Of a stretch of DNA of 35,960 nucleotides, positions 32,189 through 35,960 are shown in pieces. Source of the DNA: Candidatus Brocadiaceae bacterium (GTDB lineage Bacteria > Planctomycetota > Brocadiia > SM23-32). Position 1 is the stretch's first letter; each line of letters begins with the position of its first letter. The position numbers were made by a program, and so were the translations under genes. The notes under the pieces are model-generated. The model did no database searches. It was not told the origin of the DNA and saw nothing but the letters and a program-made list of their open reading frames with translations. The DNA lies in the NCBI GenBank assembly GCA_003551565.1, contig PUMZ01000305.1, positions 1 to 35,960 on the forward strand, given 5' to 3'.

Positions 32189-32438
32189 GTCGCAATGACC
32201 TCTGCGTGGTAAACGCTCAGGTAGCGTCCATCTTACATCGTTAACTGATTAAGGATGCACGACCGTTTTGATTTTCAGGCTTTTGCGTGTCAGGCGCCGG
32301 AAATGCAAAAAAGAAGCGCCGGATAACAAATCAATGAAAAATACAGAATTGCAAATTCAAAACCCCTGATAATGCGCAGTCGTAAGGGGAGAGCGCGACG
32401 TCTTGTTTCTGGCCCTGCCTCCGGCATATCTTCAGCCG

Positions 32439-33023
32439 TCACCTGTTTTGAAAAACCGTGCGCAATATGGTATCGACAGTGACTTCGCTCCCGGTCTTCT
32501 CGATCGCTTTGCTGACTTCTTTCCTGGCGTCCGAAGCCGTGGAGCCCAGTTGCATCAGGGCCTTGACGGCATCGGGAGCAACGGGCGCGTCCCTCAACAC
32601 GCTGTCTTCGGGCGCGAAGTCCCCGATCTTGTCCTTGAGTTCCACGACCATCCGTTCGGCTGTTTTCTTGCCGACCCCTTTCACCATTGAGGCCAAGGTT
32701 GTTATATCCCCGTTGGCCACCATACGACGGAATTCCCCCACCTCACAACTGCTGAGCACCTGCAGAGCCACCGCCGGTCCGATCTTGTTGACTCCGATAA
32801 GGGTGGTGAACAGTTCGCATTCGGCTTCTGTGGCGAAGCCGTACAGCTTGAGCTGATCCTCTCTGATGTAAAGGTAAGTAAAAAGTTGGACAGGAGTTGC
32901 CGGATCGGGCAGTGCGCTGTAAGTCGACAGGGGTATATTGATTGCCAGGCCCACTCCGCCCACCTGTACGGTGAGGAGCGTGGGTTCTTTACAAGTCAGC
33001 GTGCCCTCAACCGATTGAATCAT
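32439..33023 (-). CDS. ruvA: Holliday junction branch migration protein RuvA
   Basis: MIQSVEGTLTCKEPTLLTVQVGGVGLAINIPLSTY, YLYIREDQLKLYGFATEAE, LIGVNKIGPAVALQVLS, VKGVGKKTAERMVVELKDK. Confidence 0.96.
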   Translation of the reverse strand: MIQSVEGTLTCKEPTLLTVQVGGVGLAINIPLSTYSALPDPATPVQLFTYLYIREDQLKLYGFATEAECELFTTLIGVNKIGPAVALQVLSSCEVGEFRRMVANGDITTLASMVKGVGKKTAERMVVELKDKIGDFAPEDSVLRDAPVAPDAVKALMQLGSTASDARKEVSKAIEKTGSEVTVDTILRTVFQNR

Positions 33024-33038
33024 ATGGCGCCGTTAGCC

Positions 33039-34358
33039 TCACTCCTTTAACGTGAGCTCGTATTCCGCCAGCTTGTTTTTGATCTCATCGATATATCCCT
33101 CGTCCAGGTCGTATATTGACTTCAGCTCATCTTCTTCGTATTGCGTCAGCTCCTCAAGCGTGTTGACGTTCATTTCAAGGAGGAACTGGGCAAGATCGTC
33201 GGTCAGGCCCGCATCGTTGATATTCACATCGTTCGGTTCGTTATCCGGGCTCCCCGCTTCTTCCTCCTGCCGGGAGTGTTCCGTGATTTTTGCAGGCGCG
33301 TCCGCGAGTTTTCTCCCGAACCTGGCCAGCAGGTCTTTGATCTCCTGCAGGCTGGATTGACCGAAATTTTTCAGCCCCAGCAGTTCTTCTTCTGAAATCC
33401 CGGTCAGATCGCCGAGGGTTGTGATATCCATTTTATCCAGCGCGTGAAGGCAACGGGTGCTCAGGTCGAAGCCGTCCAGAGGCTGGGCGAGGGTTTTTTG
33501 CTGCTGGGCGAGCATTGATTTCATATCTTCATCAACGGTCATGTGCAGCGCCGCATCGGCGTCTTTAAGGTATAACCTCGCCCGTTTGTGGGCGGGGTCG
33601 ACGGCCAGAACCTTTTCGTAACATTCGATGGCTTTCTCGTATTCGCTTCTGTCTTCGTAAAGGATACCCAGGTTCATCAGGGCGCCCATCGACGCGGGCT
33701 GGAGGGAGGTGCATTTCTGATACAGCTCGATCGCCCTGTCATCGTCCCCGTTCAAGTCGCAATTGAATGCAAGGCGGAAAAGGCTCTTCCGATGGTTTTC
33801 ATCCATTGAGAGCGCCTTCTCATAGCATTCCATCGCTTCGCCGTACTCGCCTTCCGCCTCCCTGACTCTTCCCATACAATAAAGCCAGTCGGGGGTTTGG
33901 GCTTTTGTTTTTTTGTAGTCTTTACAGATTTTTTCCGCCTCTTCAGCCCTGTGCAGGTTGCAGAGCACTTCGACAACCAACCTGTCGGTCTGGAAATCAT
34001 CACCTCCCGAGCGTCCGTTCTCCAGGGCTTCAAGCGCTTCTTCATAGCGGTGCAAATTGGCGAGTGCACGGCCTAAAAAATGCGATGCCTCGGTCCGGTT
34101 TTTTACCTTTTCAAGGAATTCTGCGGCGCTGGAAAACTCGCCCAGAGCGCAAGAGAAGATGCCGGCCTGTTCCACCATTGCGGTGTCGGGCTTTTTTGCA
34201 CCATTTATCTCCGACTCCATCTGTTTCAGTAAATCATGTGCCTGGTCAATACTGCGAAAAGACTCATAGATTTTCTCGACAAGATCGCCGAAATCCTGTC
34301 GTTTGACACCACCCTTAAGGGTCTGCTGAAGTTGCTGCTTTATAGTAGTTTCAGGCAT
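33039..34358 (-). CDS. TPR protein with RNA polymerase alpha-CTD-like and second HhH-like C-terminal modules
   Basis: Multiple TPRs (GEAMECYEKALSMDENHRKSLF, EKAIECYEKVLAVDPAHKRARL), then LAQPLDGFDLSTRCLHALDKMDITTLGDLTGISEEELLGLKNFGQSSLQEIKDLLARFG resembling alpha-CTD. Confidence 0.85.
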   Translation of the reverse strand: MPETTIKQQLQQTLKGGVKRQDFGDLVEKIYESFRSIDQAHDLLKQMESEINGAKKPDTAMVEQAGIFSCALGEFSSAAEFLEKVKNRTEASHFLGRALANLHRYEEALEALENGRSGGDDFQTDRLVVEVLCNLHRAEEAEKICKDYKKTKAQTPDWLYCMGRVREAEGEYGEAMECYEKALSMDENHRKSLFRLAFNCDLNGDDDRAIELYQKCTSLQPASMGALMNLGILYEDRSEYEKAIECYEKVLAVDPAHKRARLYLKDADAALHMTVDEDMKSMLAQQQKTLAQPLDGFDLSTRCLHALDKMDITTLGDLTGISEEELLGLKNFGQSSLQEIKDLLARFGRKLADAPAKITEHSRQEEEAGSPDNEPNDVNINDAGLTDDLAQFLLEMNVNTLEELTQYEEDELKSIYDLDEGYIDEIKNKLAEYELTLKE

Positions 34359-34455
34359 AATTCCACCGCTGTAAAAAATGGAAGAAAGTGAACTGTCCGG
34401 CTCCCCTGAACCGTCTGCTTAAAACCGGTCCGCCGAGCAGCCGGAAGCGTTTATG

Positions 34456-34484
34456 TTGAACTTTAGCGGCCTTCTTTGTACACT
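34456..34484 (+). promoter_or_regulatory. Candidate promoter for kdsA
   Basis: TTGAAC-N17-TACACT. Confidence 0.5.
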
Positions 34485-34503
34485 AATTACCCACGAACAA
34501 TTT

Positions 34504-34532
34504 AGTTTAGCACAAGCCTTATCCAATGTCAA
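34504..34532 (-). promoter_or_regulatory. Candidate promoter for the TPR/alpha-CTD-ruvA-ruvB run
   Basis: Minus strand TTGACA-N17-TAAACT. Confidence 0.6.
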
Positions 34533-34552
34533 CTTTAAGGTGAGGTGTTGCA

Positions 34553-35371
34553 ATGTCCGAGGTCCGGATAAGTCATGGGATAACCGCAGGGGACGGCAGG
34601 ACGCTGCTGGTTATTGCGGGTCCCTGCGTGATAGAATCCGCGCATCTGTGCCGGGAAATCGCCGTTTTTCTCAAGGATCTTTGCACCCGGCTGGAACTCC
34701 CCTTTGTTTTCAAGGCTTCTTTCGATAAAGCCAACCGGACGAGCATGCAGTCGTTTCGGGGGCCGGGTATCGGTAAGGGGCTGGAGGTGCTGGCGGGCGT
34801 GAAGGAGGATATTGGCGTTCCGGTCATTACCGACATCCATCTCCCCGATCAGGCCGCCAGGGCGGCGCAGGTGGTGGATATGCTGCAAATTCCGGCGTTT
34901 TTGTGCCGCCAGACCGACCTCGTGGCGGCCGCCGCCGAGACCGGCCTTCCCGTCAATATCAAGAAAGGACAGTTCATGGCGCCTCTGGATATGAAGGCGG
35001 TGCTGGATAAAGCCTCGCACCGGGGAAACGACCGGCTCCTGCTCTGTGAGAGGGGCACCTGCTTCGGGTACCACGACCTGGTGGCCGATATGCGGTCGAT
35101 CCCCGCGATGAAAGCGCTTGGCTGCCCGGTGATTTTCGATGCATCCCATTCGACGCAGAAACCCGGTGCGCTCGGCGACTCCAGCGGGGGGGAGAGGCAG
35201 TTTGCCCTGCCGCTTGCCAGGGCGGCCGTGGCCGCCGGGGCCGACGGCGTTTTTTTGGAAACCCATCCAAAACCGCAAGAAGGGCTCTCAGATGCCGCTA
35301 CCATGCTCCCGTTGCGCGATATGCCGGAGTTGCTCGGGCAACTCAAGGCGGTCTTCTCCGCTCTCCCGTGA
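34553..35371 (+). CDS. kdsA: 3-deoxy-8-phosphooctulonate synthase
   Basis: LLVIAGPCVIESAHLCREIA, FKASFDKANRTSMQSFRGPGIGKGLEVL, ERGTCFGYHDLVADMRSIPAM, FDASHSTQKPG. Confidence 0.96.
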   Translation: MSEVRISHGITAGDGRTLLVIAGPCVIESAHLCREIAVFLKDLCTRLELPFVFKASFDKANRTSMQSFRGPGIGKGLEVLAGVKEDIGVPVITDIHLPDQAARAAQVVDMLQIPAFLCRQTDLVAAAAETGLPVNIKKGQFMAPLDMKAVLDKASHRGNDRLLLCERGTCFGYHDLVADMRSIPAMKALGCPVIFDASHSTQKPGALGDSSGGERQFALPLARAAVAAGADGVFLETHPKPQEGLSDAATMLPLRDMPELLGQLKAVFSALP

Positions 35372-35422
35372 AGGCCGCGTCCCGCCCGGACCGGCAAACG
35401 TGGAACCTGGGATCGCGTCATG

Positions 35423-35960
35423 CTACACGAATCTGCCGATCTGCGCGAAGTAAGCGAAATACATGCGAAATATGAAGAAAATCATAAACCCCGCCACCAT
35501 GATCCAGATAAGTATGGCGCAGGCCGATGCCAGGACGGACAGCGCCTCTTCCGCCCTCTCGCCGTAATGCCGGGCAAGCCATTGCATCCGTTCCATCACA
35601 CTGCCGCTCTCTTCCGCAACGCCGACCACCGCGATGTATTCATCATCGAACAGGCCGGTTTTTTCCAGGGCCGCTGTGAGGCTCTCGCCTCCGGCTACGG
35701 CCGCCCCGGCCACCGGCGCACGTGCCTGGAATGCCGGATTGCCCGATGCACCGAAAGCCGTACGGAGCGCATCCTTTATATGCATGCCCGTCTCCAAAGT
35801 GAACTTGAAACACAGGCTGAAACGTGCAAGTGCCAGGGGACGCGCCACGCGCCACAGCAGGGGAATGCGCCACAGCAGTTCATGGACCCATCGGCTTCCA
35901 CCGCTGCGGCGGGTCAGCACCCACAGCGAAACAATGATGCCCGCCGGTATGCCGTATCCC
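35423..35960 (-). CDS. Type II secretion/type IV pilus GspF/PilC-family membrane protein, truncated by window edge
   Basis: Frame stays open to the window end (..GYGIPAGIIVSLWVLTRRSG); ARFSLCFKFTLETGMHIKDALRTA, GVAEESGSVMERMQWLARHY and C-terminal TM are typical T2SF. Confidence 0.85.
   Translation of the reverse strand, partial: GYGIPAGIIVSLWVLTRRSGGSRWVHELLWRIPLLWRVARPLALARFSLCFKFTLETGMHIKDALRTAFGASGNPAFQARAPVAGAAVAGGESLTAALEKTGLFDDEYIAVVGVAEESGSVMERMQWLARHYGERAEEALSVLASACAILIWIMVAGFMIFFIFRMYFAYFAQIGRFV

Overview
The window is a gene-dense, fairly GC-rich bacterial chromosome segment. Gene content (several Gfo/Idh/MocA oxidoreductases, sugar-phosphate isomerases, URO-D-like proteins, a sulfatase, an intracellular LacZ, a malectin lipoprotein and an FAD oxidoreductase) suggests a PVC-type organism such as Kiritimatiellota/Lentisphaerae; this placement is inference. 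Housekeeping genes recognised: a primary-type sigma factor (rpoD), valS, cinA, glmM, ruvA, ruvB, kdsA, tRNA-Phe and tRNA-Val. I saw no CRISPR array, transposase or prophage. Items most worth a second look: (1) a divergent ArgG paralogue with substitutions in its ATP and substrate motifs, next to an uncharacterised two-domain protein; (2) a TPR protein with an RNAP alpha-CTD-like module, upstream of ruvA/ruvB and apparently controlled by promoters face-to-face with those of kdsA; (3) a 67-aa Sm/Hfq-like protein downstream of a tRNA-Val that appears to have C33 instead of the near-universal U33; (4) a DUSP23-like phosphatase; (5) a tandem double FAD oxidoreductase with a degenerate first Rossmann motif, directly abutting a malectin lipoprotein behind a strong promoter and a ~190-nt leader; (6) a multi-hairpin intergenic RNA candidate; (7) a dispersed ~52-bp repeat pair and other intergenic repeats. 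Product calls are by eye from the translations; no database search was run.
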